This document shows, one piece after another, positions 7,816 to 17,049 of a stretch of DNA of 64,000 nucleotides (positions within the stretch are counted from its first letter, which is position 1; each line of letters opens with the position of its first letter). The stretch lies in assembly GCA_934096125.1 (NCBI GenBank), contig CAKOLB010000002.1:62001-126000 (forward strand), given 5' to 3'. Origin of the DNA: an uncultured Bacilli bacterium. Its GTDB lineage: Bacteria > Bacillota_I > Bacilli_A > RF39 > UBA660. A program made the position numbers and the translations under genes. The notes under the pieces were generated by a model that was not told the origin of the DNA, did no database searches, and saw nothing but the letters and a program-made list of their open reading frames with translations.

Positions 7816-9350
7816 TCTATTCTAATCGGGTCGTCGGCGCTACCACTCCCCGATACATAGGTTACAAAAGACTCAAGATTGAAGGACGGCCGAACCACAT
7901 GCGTAAACGACGCATCGCTGCAGCCCACATACCCAAATTGATACACAATGAACACACGATTCGCATAGTTCGAATCCCGGGAAATAGTCCATTCATTACT
8001 GCCACCATTATATAGCCAGTTTTCTTTAATTCCTTTTCGGATGTCTTCTCCATCACCTTTATAACCAGGCAATGACCAATATTTTGGACTAGCTGCAAAT
8101 CCATAATCTGATGCATACATTAACCCTATTTTTGCTGGGTATTCTGTGGCATTATCAGTTGTATTTGTTGTTACCGGATTTACGATTTCATTTTGATATG
8201 TTGTTGCTGGTACTACGTCACGTATATTTGCGGATGTATTTCCCCCAACTTTCCATGTTGTAGTTGCTATCTTATTTGCCCATTCTGTTCCTATATTTGT
8301 TATGAAATTTGTATTTAAATTTGTTTTATTTAACAAACTTGTACTCCATGTATTTGAACCACTTCTTGAATTTATTGTTGTGTCTGCTTTGTAGTTCCAG
8401 TAATAACCCCTAGATCCATAATCTCCATCCATTCCAAGTAAAGTATCGCTGGCAACTGTGGCTTTAATAAGTTTCACTTGACCTTCCTTAACATAAATTA
8501 TACGGTATAAATTATCTTCTGGACATGGACTTGCAGTTGAACCAAAGCATACATAATTGTCGGGATTTGCTCCTGAATATCTGTAAGAGTCATCTTCTGC
8601 TCCTAACGTTAAATTACTATCATGATGGTATAAACTTGCTGCTTGACCATACTCCGCATTTAAGTCAGTTAAACATGTTGCTAAATTACTACCACTAGTG
8701 CATCCGCTTGTTGCTAGCGTATATTGTGAATTTTTGCTTATTTGGAGTACTCCACTAAAGCTCTTACCAGCATTACTGGTTTGATCGCTATTAAGATTAA
8801 CTAGTGTTACTCCTACTTTCCAGTTATCTGTTTTATTTGGAGATGCTGATATTTCATAATAATCAGCTAGTTTTATTGGGCCAGTATAAGTTGTGATATC
8901 AAAGCCACTTACTCCTCCAGAAGTTACATAATTCATCCCATCAAGCTCTGTTACAACCGTCCCTGTTGGGTCTGTGATGGTTAGAAGTAACTCTGCAGAA
9001 TTATCAGATGTTGTGTATATGAAAGGATTATTTGTAATATTAAAATAAAGATAATAATGCTCTGTTGCTTCATTTGTAGCATCGTTGGCTGTAAGCAAGG
9101 CTGTTGCTGTAGTACTACCTGTCACATTACCTTTCCCACTTGCAAATGATGTTTGATCGGCTGTTAGAGCAATAGATTTACCCACACTAAAAGAGAGATT
9201 ATCAGTTGTTGATGTTTGTATTCTTACGCTACTATTTGACGTAGCACCACCTTGTGCAACAAAGTATGCATATGTTGCTCCCACAACTAACACAAACAAA
9301 AACATTAAAGCCAAGATATACTTAACTTGTTTACTTTTTAATCTATCCAT
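7812..9350 (-). CDS. Surface protein with TasA/CalY-like stalk and DGR-like variable C-terminal domain (copy 2)
   Basis: This paralogue of the gene at 4715-6241 is about 512 aa from the ATG at 9350, which has an AAGGTGG site five bases upstream. It has the same anchor ending ATYAYFVAQGGATSNSS and a stalk nearly identical over about 170 residues. The same YHHDS...NYVCFGSTASPCP central domain and GEDIRKGIKENWLYNGGS lead into the variable block. An unrelated insertion around IRDVVPATTYQNEIVNP distinguishes it from copy 1. The C-terminus ends GSADDPIRID. It probably acts at the cell surface as a displayed binding protein; the ligand is unknown. The 7812 end is abutted by the direct repeat. Confidence 0.7.
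   Translation of the reverse strand: MDRLKSKQVKYILALMFLFVLVVGATYAYFVAQGGATSNSSVRIQTSTTDNLSFSVGKSIALTADQTSFASGKGNVTGSTTATALLTANDATNEATEHYYLYFNITNNPFIYTTSDNSAELLLTITDPTGTVVTELDGMNYVTSGGVSGFDITTYTGPIKLADYYEISASPNKTDNWKVGVTLVNLNSDQTSNAGKSFSGVLQISKNSQYTLATSGCTSGSNLATCLTDLNAEYGQAASLYHHDSNLTLGAEDDSYRYSGANPDNYVCFGSTASPCPEDNLYRIIYVKEGQVKLIKATVASDTLLGMDGDYGSRGYYWNYKADTTINSRSGSNTWSTSLLNKTNLNTNFITNIGTEWANKIATTTWKVGGNTSANIRDVVPATTYQNEIVNPVTTNTTDNATEYPAKIGLMYASDYGFAASPKYWSLPGYKGDGEDIRKGIKENWLYNGGSNEWTISRDSNYANRVFIVYQFGYVGCSDASFTHVVRPSFNLESFVTYVSGSGSADDPIRID
7877..7999 (-). other. Putative DGR variable region, copy 2
   Basis: This counterpart of 4783-4905 has 20 of 35 codons ending in G/C. Counting bases between the two copies gives 22 differences in the block; 14 have an adenine in one copy. 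Nearly all alter the residue (for example N/Y, N/D, N/F, R/P, Q/A, F/S, C/S, D/R, F/K, H/Y). The framework ends in VVRPSFNL. Confidence 0.6.
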
Positions 9351-9421
9351 AACGTCCACCTTACATTTATTATAGTACTTAGCATTTCCAATTTATACTT
9401 TCATATGTATTCATTTTGCAA

Positions 9422-11365
9422 TCAATTTGCATTTTCTTTTTCTAATAAAACATTAATTATATCTTTAGTTATCTTACTGGCACCATAGTAAAAGCCATCA
9501 GTTCTCCCCTTTTTATGGGAAATATTTGGGGTCATAACAATTAAACTGTATCTTGGGTTTGTGGAAGGATAAAAACCTATAAAACTAGAAGAAATTGTTG
9601 CAACATCAACTTTTTTGTCATTATTTATGTCAAGAAATGATTCGCTAGTTCCAGTTTTGCCAGCGAAATCAAGCCCTTTTGGAACATAAATTTTTCCTGT
9701 TCCCTCTTTTAAAACTAGTCTTAACCCCTCTTTTATTCTTTCTTGATAAACTTCATCTACAGAAACACTGTTTAATACTTCGGGTTTATTTTCATAAATA
9801 AGCGAACTATCATGCCTTATTTCTTTCATTAAACTAAGTTTAGTTCGCTTTCCTGTTGCAAGAGATGAGGTATACTGAAGCATTTGCACTGGAGTATATG
9901 CATCATACTGACCGATTGATAAGTTGAGCAAAAGGTCATCAGCGATTTTTTCACCCTTTAATCCTTCACTTTCAAGAGGAAGGTCAATACCAGTTTTTGT
10001 GCCAAGGCCAAAACTTGCGAGCATTGAGCGATAGATATCAAAATGTTTTTGGCTAGCATTTAACTTCATATTGGGAGTATAAGTATTACCTGTTAGTTTG
10101 ATAGCAATTAAATACTGGTAGTAGTTTGAAGAATTAGCCAAAGCTGTTAAATCATTAATTTTACCTAAGTTTTTAAAACTACATTTTTTAGGAATGTAAT
10201 ATAGTTTAACACAAGCATCATTAACATACTCTCCAGGGGTTATTAAGCCATTTTGATAACCAACGGCAATAGTTGCTCCTTTTACACTACTGCCAACGGT
10301 AAAAGAAGTATTAATGGTATTTAAACTAATGTCACTAAAAGTGTTATCATCATTTAATCTTTGGCCAGCAATAGCTAAAACTTCTCCCGTACTTGGGTCA
10401 CTTAAAAGAGCATAACTATCTTTGTAGTACTCGGTATTGGGATAAGTCTTTCCGAGTGTAATTTTATCTTTTAATATTTCTTCTATTTTTTCTTGAAGTT
10501 CTATATCTATTGATAAAACTAAATCATTTCCCTTTTCTTCTTCTTTTACTAAATATAAACTTTTATCTTTATTTACTTTGTAAATAGCTTTTTTACCTTG
10601 CAAATAGTTATCATAAACTTTTTCTAAGTAACTAATTCCTACGGTATCTGATATGCTGTAGCCACTTTTTAAATAGTTAGTAATATTATCTTCGGGGATT
10701 TTGCCAATAGAGCCAAAAATATTTTTTAATGTATCATTATATAAGTATTTACGCTTCCAAGACATACCACCGATGATGCCAGGAAGATTTTTTTCAATAA
10801 CTTTGGCATATTCACTATCACTAACACCACTAAATATTAGCTTTTTACTGTAAAGGTAACCAGTATTCATAACACTATAAATATAAGCTGCTTTTTTATT
10901 TTCTTCATCATAGTTTATCATTTCATCAGTTATTCTCTCAATTTTTCTTTTCTCTAGCTCTTTTTTAGTTATTTTTCTTTTTTCTAAATCAGCATATTCT
11001 TTACTGGTTATTAAATTTTTTCCATTATTATTAGTAGCTAAATAATATGTTTTTAAGGCGCTAATACTTCCCCTTGGCACACTTAAAATACTAGCAAGTT
11101 TTTTAGATATTTCTAGTTCTTTTTCAGTCGTTATTCCTTTTAACTTTTCATAATATATAGCTTTAGTTCCCTCATTATCAACGAGTACTTTGCCATTTCG
11201 GTCAAGTATTCTTCCCCTTGGGCTACTTGGACCATAAACAACAATATCAGTCTTTGCAGATAACTTTTTATCATAATACTCTTTATCTTTAGATATATAT
11301 ATTAATTTAAAAAAGAGAATACTAAACATAGTAAGTAAAAATATATATAATGTAAATTTTTTCAT
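9422..11365 (-). CDS. Class B penicillin-binding protein (transpeptidase, FtsI/SpoVD-like)
   Basis: This 647-aa protein has one N-terminal membrane anchor (residues 4-24) and a dimerisation domain starting with SPRGRILDRNGKVL at about 48-61. The transpeptidase domain has the catalytic S-x-x-K at S359-K362, S-x-N at S412-N414 and KTGT at 570-573. No PASTA domain follows. It crosslinks peptidoglycan at the outer face of the membrane. It could serve division or the sporulation septum/cortex; without a SEDS partner next to it (one is at 43897) the exact paralogue cannot be assigned. It lies directly upstream of the second surface-protein gene on the same strand. Confidence 0.88.
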   Translation of the reverse strand: MKKFTLYIFLLTMFSILFFKLIYISKDKEYYDKKLSAKTDIVVYGPSSPRGRILDRNGKVLVDNEGTKAIYYEKLKGITTEKELEISKKLASILSVPRGSISALKTYYLATNNNGKNLITSKEYADLEKRKITKKELEKRKIERITDEMINYDEENKKAAYIYSVMNTGYLYSKKLIFSGVSDSEYAKVIEKNLPGIIGGMSWKRKYLYNDTLKNIFGSIGKIPEDNITNYLKSGYSISDTVGISYLEKVYDNYLQGKKAIYKVNKDKSLYLVKEEEKGNDLVLSIDIELQEKIEEILKDKITLGKTYPNTEYYKDSYALLSDPSTGEVLAIAGQRLNDDNTFSDISLNTINTSFTVGSSVKGATIAVGYQNGLITPGEYVNDACVKLYYIPKKCSFKNLGKINDLTALANSSNYYQYLIAIKLTGNTYTPNMKLNASQKHFDIYRSMLASFGLGTKTGIDLPLESEGLKGEKIADDLLLNLSIGQYDAYTPVQMLQYTSSLATGKRTKLSLMKEIRHDSSLIYENKPEVLNSVSVDEVYQERIKEGLRLVLKEGTGKIYVPKGLDFAGKTGTSESFLDINNDKKVDVATISSSFIGFYPSTNPRYSLIVMTPNISHKKGRTDGFYYGASKITKDIINVLLEKENAN

Positions 11366-11418
11366 AATATTAGTATTATCTTTTTTTTACTTTACATACT
11401 ATGTATTAGGGGGTTTAT

Positions 11419-11670
11419 GTGTTTAGTATTATAAATAGTTATATAGGTAAATTAAAAAAGGAAGATGTGAAAAATTTTGCTTTAAAAAAGGGAGCAAATT
11501 TAAGTGATGAAGAAGTTTCATTTACCTATGAGTTTATTAAAAGAGAGGGAATGGAAGCTTTGAAAAATCCAAGTACTTTTAATATTGATAGGTATAAAAG
11601 ATATTATAGTGAAGAAAATTTTCGAAAAATAAAACAAGTATTTAATGAGTATTATCAGAAGTTTTTCTAA
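11419..11670 (+). CDS. Small YqfT-like (DUF2624) protein
   Basis: This 83-aa soluble protein begins with GTG after a GGGGG site. It is helical and charged (KLKKEDVKNFALKKGANLSDEE). Its length, acidic/basic pattern and position beside endonuclease IV match yqfT next to yqfS (nfo) in Bacillus, although here the two genes converge and overlap by four bases. The family assignment is tentative and the function is unknown. Confidence 0.45.
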   Translation: MFSIINSYIGKLKKEDVKNFALKKGANLSDEEVSFTYEFIKREGMEALKNPSTFNIDRYKRYYSEENFRKIKQVFNEYYQKFF

Positions 11671-12536
11671 TAAAGCTCATTAAATACTTTTTCTTTTAAG
11701 TTCTTTATTTCTTCTTTGTATAATGGTTTATCATTTACCCATGGTGTTTCCAATATTTTGGGAACATTTTTTAGTCTTTCATTATAACAAACATCAAGCA
11801 GGGCATTAAAGCCTATTTGACCATAGCCAATATTTTCATGCCGGTCTTTATGAGATCCTCTTTCGTTTTTGCTGTCATTTAAATGAATACACTTTATTTT
11901 ATCAAGACTTAAATGTAAAGCAAACTCATCAAGGTAAGCTTCAAAAGCGGTAATATCAATGCCTGAGTCATGAAGATGGCAAGTATCAAGGCATACCCCA
12001 ATATTGTCTTGTTTTTCTACCCTATCAATTATGTATTTTAATTCTTCAACAGTTTTGCCACACTCTGTTCCCTTGCCAGCCATTGTCTCTAGTAAAATTA
12101 CTTCATCAGTTACATCTTCAAGGATAATATTTAAGGCATCAGCAATATTTTTTAAGGCTTTGCTTCTCTCTTGTTTTAAGCTATTTCCTGGGTGAAGTAC
12201 CATATACTTGACATTCATCTTTCTAATTCTTGCTAGTTCATTTTTTAAAAAGGAAATTGAAAAATTCCATTTTTCTGGTGCTTCTTTATTTGCTAAGTTG
12301 ATGATATATGGAGCATGGCAAATGACATTATCTAGAGAAATATTATGGGCATTTAAATACTCTAGGGCTTTGTTGGTATAGGTTTCATCAATGCTTTTGC
12401 GAACAGTATTTTGGGGTGCTCCAGTATAAAACATAAAGGCATTTGCCCCATAACTTACTGCTTGCTCTGCTGCACCTAAAAGCTGATTTTCCTTAAAGTT
12501 TACGTGTGAGCCAATTATAATGCTACTATTATTCAT
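11667..12536 (-). CDS. nfo: Endonuclease IV (AP endonuclease)
   Basis: This 289-aa protein has the usual Nfo length. Metal-ligand motifs in order are GSHVNF, CHAPYIINLA, VLHPGN, LLETMAGKGTECG, CLDTCHLHDSG, HLNDSKNERGSHKDRHENIG and LETPW. It nicks 5' of abasic sites using three zinc ions, in base-excision repair and, in spore formers, often in germinating spores. An AGGAGG site precedes the ATG. It is the only gene between the small convergent ORF and a Fic relic. Confidence 0.95.
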   Translation of the reverse strand: MNNSSIIIGSHVNFKENQLLGAAEQAVSYGANAFMFYTGAPQNTVRKSIDETYTNKALEYLNAHNISLDNVICHAPYIINLANKEAPEKWNFSISFLKNELARIRKMNVKYMVLHPGNSLKQERSKALKNIADALNIILEDVTDEVILLETMAGKGTECGKTVEELKYIIDRVEKQDNIGVCLDTCHLHDSGIDITAFEAYLDEFALHLSLDKIKCIHLNDSKNERGSHKDRHENIGYGQIGFNALLDVCYNERLKNVPKILETPWVNDKPLYKEEIKNLKEKVFNELY

Positions 12537-12552
12537 ATAGTCCTCCTTTTAA

Positions 12553-13067
12553 CTACGAAAATCTATTCCATCAATACAATTTTCATATATCCATTTTTTT
12601 TAATTCTCAAAATCATTTGTTTCGTAAAATTTGATTAGTTTTTCAAAAAATACTGGTTGTCTTCATTAGCAATTTCAGTCTTACTTTTTCTTTATTATTT
12701 AATATTGTATTTAACTCATCATTAATATTACTTTCTGCATCATGCCTATTTTTACTTTATGCTTTTCCTAAAACTTCTTCAGCTACTAGTTTATCACAAA
12801 CTAATTTATGTAAGTGACACAATAGTTTGAAATCATAATCTATATCCTTATTTTCCAAAATAAATTGCCATACATATTTCAAGTTATTAATGGCAATAAC
12901 ACTATCTACAGTTAATCCGTTTATTATTCCCCCATCGTATAACACGCAAGTTACTGGATAAGTTATGGCAATTTTCTCAAGATTGGCACTCTTTCAAATG
13001 TAATCAACAATATTTTTTTTGAAACAAATACATTTTCTTCTCTGGTTAACTCAAATTTATTTTCCAT
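12553..13067 (-). pseudogene. Degraded Fic-family protein
   Basis: The minus strand starts MENKFELTREENVFVSKKI, frameshifts near 12975, continues VTCVLYDGGIINGLTVDSV, AINNLKYVWQFILENKDIDY and CHLHKLVCDKLV. It then breaks again and ends with ELNTILNNKEK and a C-terminal FFEKLIKFYETNDFEN, interrupted by stops. This is the architecture of standalone Fic/DOC-type AMPylators of Firmicutes, but the HPFxxGNGR catalytic motif has been deleted. The 62-residue open stretch 12757-12945 is only a piece of this relic. Confidence 0.7.
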
Positions 13068-13134
13068 TGATAAACCAACCTTTCAATAACTAAATTATAG
13101 CATAAATTGGAATTTTATAAACATAAACTTTATT

Positions 13135-13512
13135 ATGGATGATGTAATAAAAAAATTAAAAAGATTAGATAGAGAAGATTTAATTTGGATTATATATTTT
13201 TTTATTGCAACATTTGCTCTACTTTCCAATAAACTAGATAGAGACTTTTTACTAACTAAAGATTATAATGCTTACAAAAAAGAAAAAAAAATTAATATTT
13301 CTATATTTTTTGTAGCTTTTTTTATATATCTTTACTTTGTTATGATTCTTAATAGTGACCTAAATAATATGGAAAAAAATTTTAGTAATAAAAAATATAG
13401 AAGCACTTACATTCAACTGATTGCAGCACTTCTATTTTTAGTGGGTGGTTTTATATATCTTTTTAATGAATTATTTTTAAATGATGAATTAGATGTAGGA
13501 ATTATCTCCTAA
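13135..13512 (+). CDS. Small membrane protein, unknown function
   Basis: This 125-aa protein has three predicted membrane helices (about residues 16-32, 54-72 and 92-112). A basic loop NAYKKEKKIN lies between the first two. It is convergent with the deacetylase gene, overlapping its 3' end by 11 bases. No family is recognised, and no ribosome binding site stronger than a weak purine run is visible. Confidence 0.55.
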   Translation: MDDVIKKLKRLDREDLIWIIYFFIATFALLSNKLDRDFLLTKDYNAYKKEKKINISIFFVAFFIYLYFVMILNSDLNNMEKNFSNKKYRSTYIQLIAALLFLVGGFIYLFNELFLNDELDVGIIS

Positions 13513-14713
13513 AGCCTTGGTAAGCCGTATGGGCTTCGAGAGTAGTATTTGTAGCTTTAGCTAGGTCGCTTACTGTTACAACTTGATAGCCTCGAACATA
13601 AAGAATTGGTAAAAGCTTACTTATTGCTTCCACACTAGTTTTATGAATATCATGAAATAAAATAATATTACCATCGTTTAAATGCTCTAAAGTATAATTT
13701 ACAAGATAATCACTATCCCGGTGGCGCCAGTCTTCTGTGTCAATATTCCAAAGGATAAAAGGAGCATCTAAAGCATTTTTGATATCACTATTGATTGCAC
13801 CATATGGAGGCCTTACAAGATGAAAGGTATCTCCGGTGATATTTTTAAGTGTTTCATTACTTAAGTTAAATTCTTCTTGCACTGTTGCTAGCTCTTGCCT
13901 TTTGAAACTAGTATGGGCATAGGAATGATAACCAATTTCCATTTTCAATTTAGCTGCTCTTTTGACAACATCCGCATAATAAGATATGTTTTTGCCAAGC
14001 ATAAAGAAAGTAGATCTGGCTTTATTATCCTCTAGTATATCAAGTAGTTCATTTGTGTAACTGCCTGGGCCATCATCAAAGGTAATTGCCACAAGCTTTT
14101 TATTTAAATCGATAGTAGTGCCATCTTCTGGGGCATAAGTGCTATCATAACTTACTGGAATATCTAGCATATCTTTTACATCATTATAATTAACTTTGAT
14201 AAATAAATTTTCCTCTGGCGCTGGGTTTATAGCATAGTCATAAAAGTAAATCACAAGCTCATTTTTCCTTACAACATAAACATTGTTATGGTCATGTTTT
14301 TCTAATACACTTGAGATAAATTTAGGGTATTTAAGAGAAATAAGCTCTGTCACCTTTTGCCAAAATTTATCTTTATATTCACTTTTAATAAGACTTTCAA
14401 AACTTAATGTTTCACCAGTTTTAGAAGAGAAAATTAAAGATACATATCTTCCATCTTTTTGACTTACGATATTTATAAACTTTTTGCCTAAATCATTTTC
14501 TTCAACCAGCGTTTCTAAACTCTCTTTGTATTCCTTTATCTTAGGACTATCTTCCCCATTTGTAAATTTATCAACACTACTAACGCTATAAATAACATTA
14601 CCAGAGAGTCTCTTTAAATCTAGAGATGAAGAGATGCTAAAAATGCAAACCATAATTAGAGCAAGTAATAATATAATATTTTCTTTAAGTGTTTTTTTTC
14701 TTTTAAACTTCAT
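13502..14713 (-). CDS. Membrane-anchored polysaccharide deacetylase (NodB domain)
   Basis: This 403-aa protein has an N-terminal anchor (residues 11-28) and an extracellular N-domain of about 170 residues. A carbohydrate esterase 4 domain follows with motif 1 TFDDGP (211-216) and motif 2 HSYAH (263-267). Later motifs are RPPYG, DTEDW and ILFHDIH. These are the metal ligands and catalytic residues of peptidoglycan or chitin-type deacetylases such as PgdA/PdaC. It probably deacetylates wall glycan and raises lysozyme resistance. It lies just downstream of an ABC exporter on the same strand, with only 11 bp between them. Confidence 0.88.
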   Translation of the reverse strand: MKFKRKKTLKENIILLLALIMVCIFSISSSLDLKRLSGNVIYSVSSVDKFTNGEDSPKIKEYKESLETLVEENDLGKKFINIVSQKDGRYVSLIFSSKTGETLSFESLIKSEYKDKFWQKVTELISLKYPKFISSVLEKHDHNNVYVVRKNELVIYFYDYAINPAPEENLFIKVNYNDVKDMLDIPVSYDSTYAPEDGTTIDLNKKLVAITFDDGPGSYTNELLDILEDNKARSTFFMLGKNISYYADVVKRAAKLKMEIGYHSYAHTSFKRQELATVQEEFNLSNETLKNITGDTFHLVRPPYGAINSDIKNALDAPFILWNIDTEDWRHRDSDYLVNYTLEHLNDGNIILFHDIHKTSVEAISKLLPILYVRGYQVVTVSDLAKATNTTLEAHTAYQGFRR

Positions 14714-14724
14714 TTTTATCTTCC

Positions 14725-16137
14725 TTAAATGTTTTTAATATTTTTTCTTGTAAATATATATAATGATATAATAATCATAATAAGAGCGTAGATTAAACAG
14801 GTTATTATACTTTGGAAAAGACTTATATTATAAGGGGACGTGCCACCGAATAAAAAGTAAGATAGATTCCAGTTTGTGGTAATAAAATAATTTAAAAACT
14901 TTATTTTATAATCTAAAGCTAAAGCATTGATGATACTTTCAGTGATTAGGCCAAAGAATGTAATAGCTATGGAAAAGGCTGTATTACATAAAATGGTTGA
15001 AAGGCTAAATGCTAAAAGGGAACTTAAGAATATGTATGGTACTTTACAAATGGTTATAAGAAGAAAATAAGGAAAAATATTTAAAACGCTTAAAGAGTTC
15101 TTATTTAAATCGTAATTTACCACAGGGACGCTAAGAGAGTCAAAGCCAAAGAATATACCTCCAATTATTAGCTCAAAAACAAATGTTATAAGAATACCAA
15201 AGATAATCATAAGCATGATAGTTATGAGCTTTGATAAAAGAATACTTTTTCTTGTATGAGGAGTAATTAGTAAAGACTTAACTGTTCCTTTGTTAAATTC
15301 TTCACTCATTATAGAGCCACTAATCATTATTACAAAAACAAGTATTAAAAAGATATAATCATTATAAAAATTAATTATTCCATAGCGAAGTGTATCGCTT
15401 TTATTAGTATCAACTTTATTTTTTAGAATATACTCATTTTCATAGTAGGCCTTTAGGCCATTATCTACGGCTTCTTTTTCACTTTCATCGAAGCTTTTGT
15501 ATTTGGACCGCGCTAAAAATGTTAAGTTACTAATTACAGCATCATAAGCTTCATTTAAATAGTCATATTTATAAGCGATATTATTATCTATTCGAAAGCT
15601 AAGCCACTTGATGCTTTCTTTTGATATAAAAAGTGCTTCTTCTAGGCTATTTTTCTCTCTTTGACTTATAGTTTTATCTAGTAGCATAGCTTCTATATTT
15701 TGGGTATTTTCTTTTTCTTCTGTTAGCTTTTCTTCGGCAAAATATTTCCAGTTATTATTATCTAGAGCTTGCATTGCACTTTCATAAGCTTTTTTAGCTG
15801 ATTTTAAATTATCTTTGTTTATGTAATAAGCATCATAGTAATTATAAACATAGTCATAAAGCATGTTTGCAGCTAGGTAGTACTGAACCGATTTTTCATC
15901 ATACTTATTTAATAACTCATTAATTTTTTTATCAGTTTTAACATAGACTTTATCGGCATCTTCCAAATTATCGATGCTACTATATACTTCTTGCACGCCC
16001 GCAGCATTATCATATCCGGCATCACTACTATAGATATAGTTTATAAGAATCATAAAAAGAAAAATGATACCAAGGACGATATAAGTACTTTTTTTATGGA
16101 AAATTTTAAATAATTCATTTTTGACTAGATTAATCAT
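14725..16137 (-). CDS. ABC-2 type exporter permease
   Basis: I start this protein at the ATG at 16137 (MINLVKNELFKIFHKKST), eight bases inside the ATPase gene, giving about 470 aa. It has one N-terminal helix, a 240-residue extracytoplasmic insert rich in Lys/Glu/Tyr, then five to six helices including ILVFVIMISGSIMSEEFNKG and TVKSLLITPHTR, typical of BcrB/NatB-like permeases. The partner is the ATPase upstream. The substrate is not predictable; antimicrobial-peptide resistance exporters have this layout. Confidence 0.85.
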   Translation of the reverse strand: MINLVKNELFKIFHKKSTYIVLGIIFLFMILINYIYSSDAGYDNAAGVQEVYSSIDNLEDADKVYVKTDKKINELLNKYDEKSVQYYLAANMLYDYVYNYYDAYYINKDNLKSAKKAYESAMQALDNNNWKYFAEEKLTEEKENTQNIEAMLLDKTISQREKNSLEEALFISKESIKWLSFRIDNNIAYKYDYLNEAYDAVISNLTFLARSKYKSFDESEKEAVDNGLKAYYENEYILKNKVDTNKSDTLRYGIINFYNDYIFLILVFVIMISGSIMSEEFNKGTVKSLLITPHTRKSILLSKLITIMLMIIFGILITFVFELIIGGIFFGFDSLSVPVVNYDLNKNSLSVLNIFPYFLLITICKVPYIFLSSLLAFSLSTILCNTAFSIAITFFGLITESIINALALDYKIKFLNYFITTNWNLSYFLFGGTSPYNISLFQSIITCLIYALIMIIISLYIFTRKNIKNI

Positions 16138-17017
16138 GGTTACCTCCTGCAGCTTGGAAGAATGCTTCTTCAAGGGTTGTTTTTTCTGCATATACTTCGT
16201 AAATATCAATATTTTCTTTACTTAGTTTTTTAATAGTTTTGGCAATATTTTCTTTACTACCAGAGATTTTAAAGCTATCACTTGTTATATCGAAAGCATC
16301 ATCAAGTTTTAAATCTTTAGTACTGTTTACTTTAAAGATATATTTATTTTCTTTAAGTTTCAAGGATGATAAGTCTTTTTCTTCTAAAACTTTGCCACTT
16401 TTGATGATTAAAACTTTGTTGCAAAAGCTTTCTAGCTCGGATAAATTATGACTAGAGATGAGTATACCTACGTTTTTTTTAGCTAAGTTTTTCAAAATTT
16501 CTCGTAAATCTTTGATACCCTCAGGGTCTAGTCCATTAGTTGGCTCATCTAAAATTAAAACCCTAGGGTTATTGATAAGACTTCGGGCAATTCCCAGTCT
16601 TTGACGCATTCCTAAAGAATATTTGCTAACCTTTTCATGAATGTTATTTTCAAGTTTTACGAGCCTAACTATCTCCATTATTTTTTTATCACTAATATTT
16701 TTATAAAGACGGGCAAAAAGTTTTAGGTTTTGATATCCCGTTAGATACATGTACATATCAGGACTTTCTACGATAGCTCCGACTTTTTCCATAGCTTTGA
16801 CAAAATCTTTTTGCATATCTAAGCCACATAAAATAACTTTACCTTTATCTATTTTTTGCATTCCTAAAATAAGCTTGATGGTTGTTGTTTTTCCAGAGCC
16901 ATTTGGGCCGATAAATGCTAGGATATCACCTTCATATAAACTAAATGATACATCTTGTAATATTTCTTTCTTGCCAAATTTTTTTGATAAATGTTGACAT
17001 TCTAATAATTTTTTCAT
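16130..17017 (-). CDS. ABC transporter ATPase (BcrA/DrrA type)
   Basis: This 295-aa protein has a Walker A GPNGSGKTT, Q-loop region, signature YSLGMRQRLGIA, Walker B VLILDEP followed by TNGLDP, and H-loop SSHNLSELE. A 70-residue C-terminal extension ends TTLEEAFFQAAGG, as in bacitracin-type ATPases. It overlaps the permease start, so the two are translationally coupled and form one exporter. Confidence 0.92.
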   Translation of the reverse strand: MKKLLECQHLSKKFGKKEILQDVSFSLYEGDILAFIGPNGSGKTTTIKLILGMQKIDKGKVILCGLDMQKDFVKAMEKVGAIVESPDMYMYLTGYQNLKLFARLYKNISDKKIMEIVRLVKLENNIHEKVSKYSLGMRQRLGIARSLINNPRVLILDEPTNGLDPEGIKDLREILKNLAKKNVGILISSHNLSELESFCNKVLIIKSGKVLEEKDLSSLKLKENKYIFKVNSTKDLKLDDAFDITSDSFKISGSKENIAKTIKKLSKENIDIYEVYAEKTTLEEAFFQAAGGNHD

Positions 17018-17049
17018 ATTTCTCCTTTTTTTCCTATTATAGCATGACT

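Noticed and set aside
12757..12945. 62-residue ORF as a small gene
   Set aside because: It is an internal piece of a frameshifted Fic-family protein, whose sequence continues on both sides in other frames.
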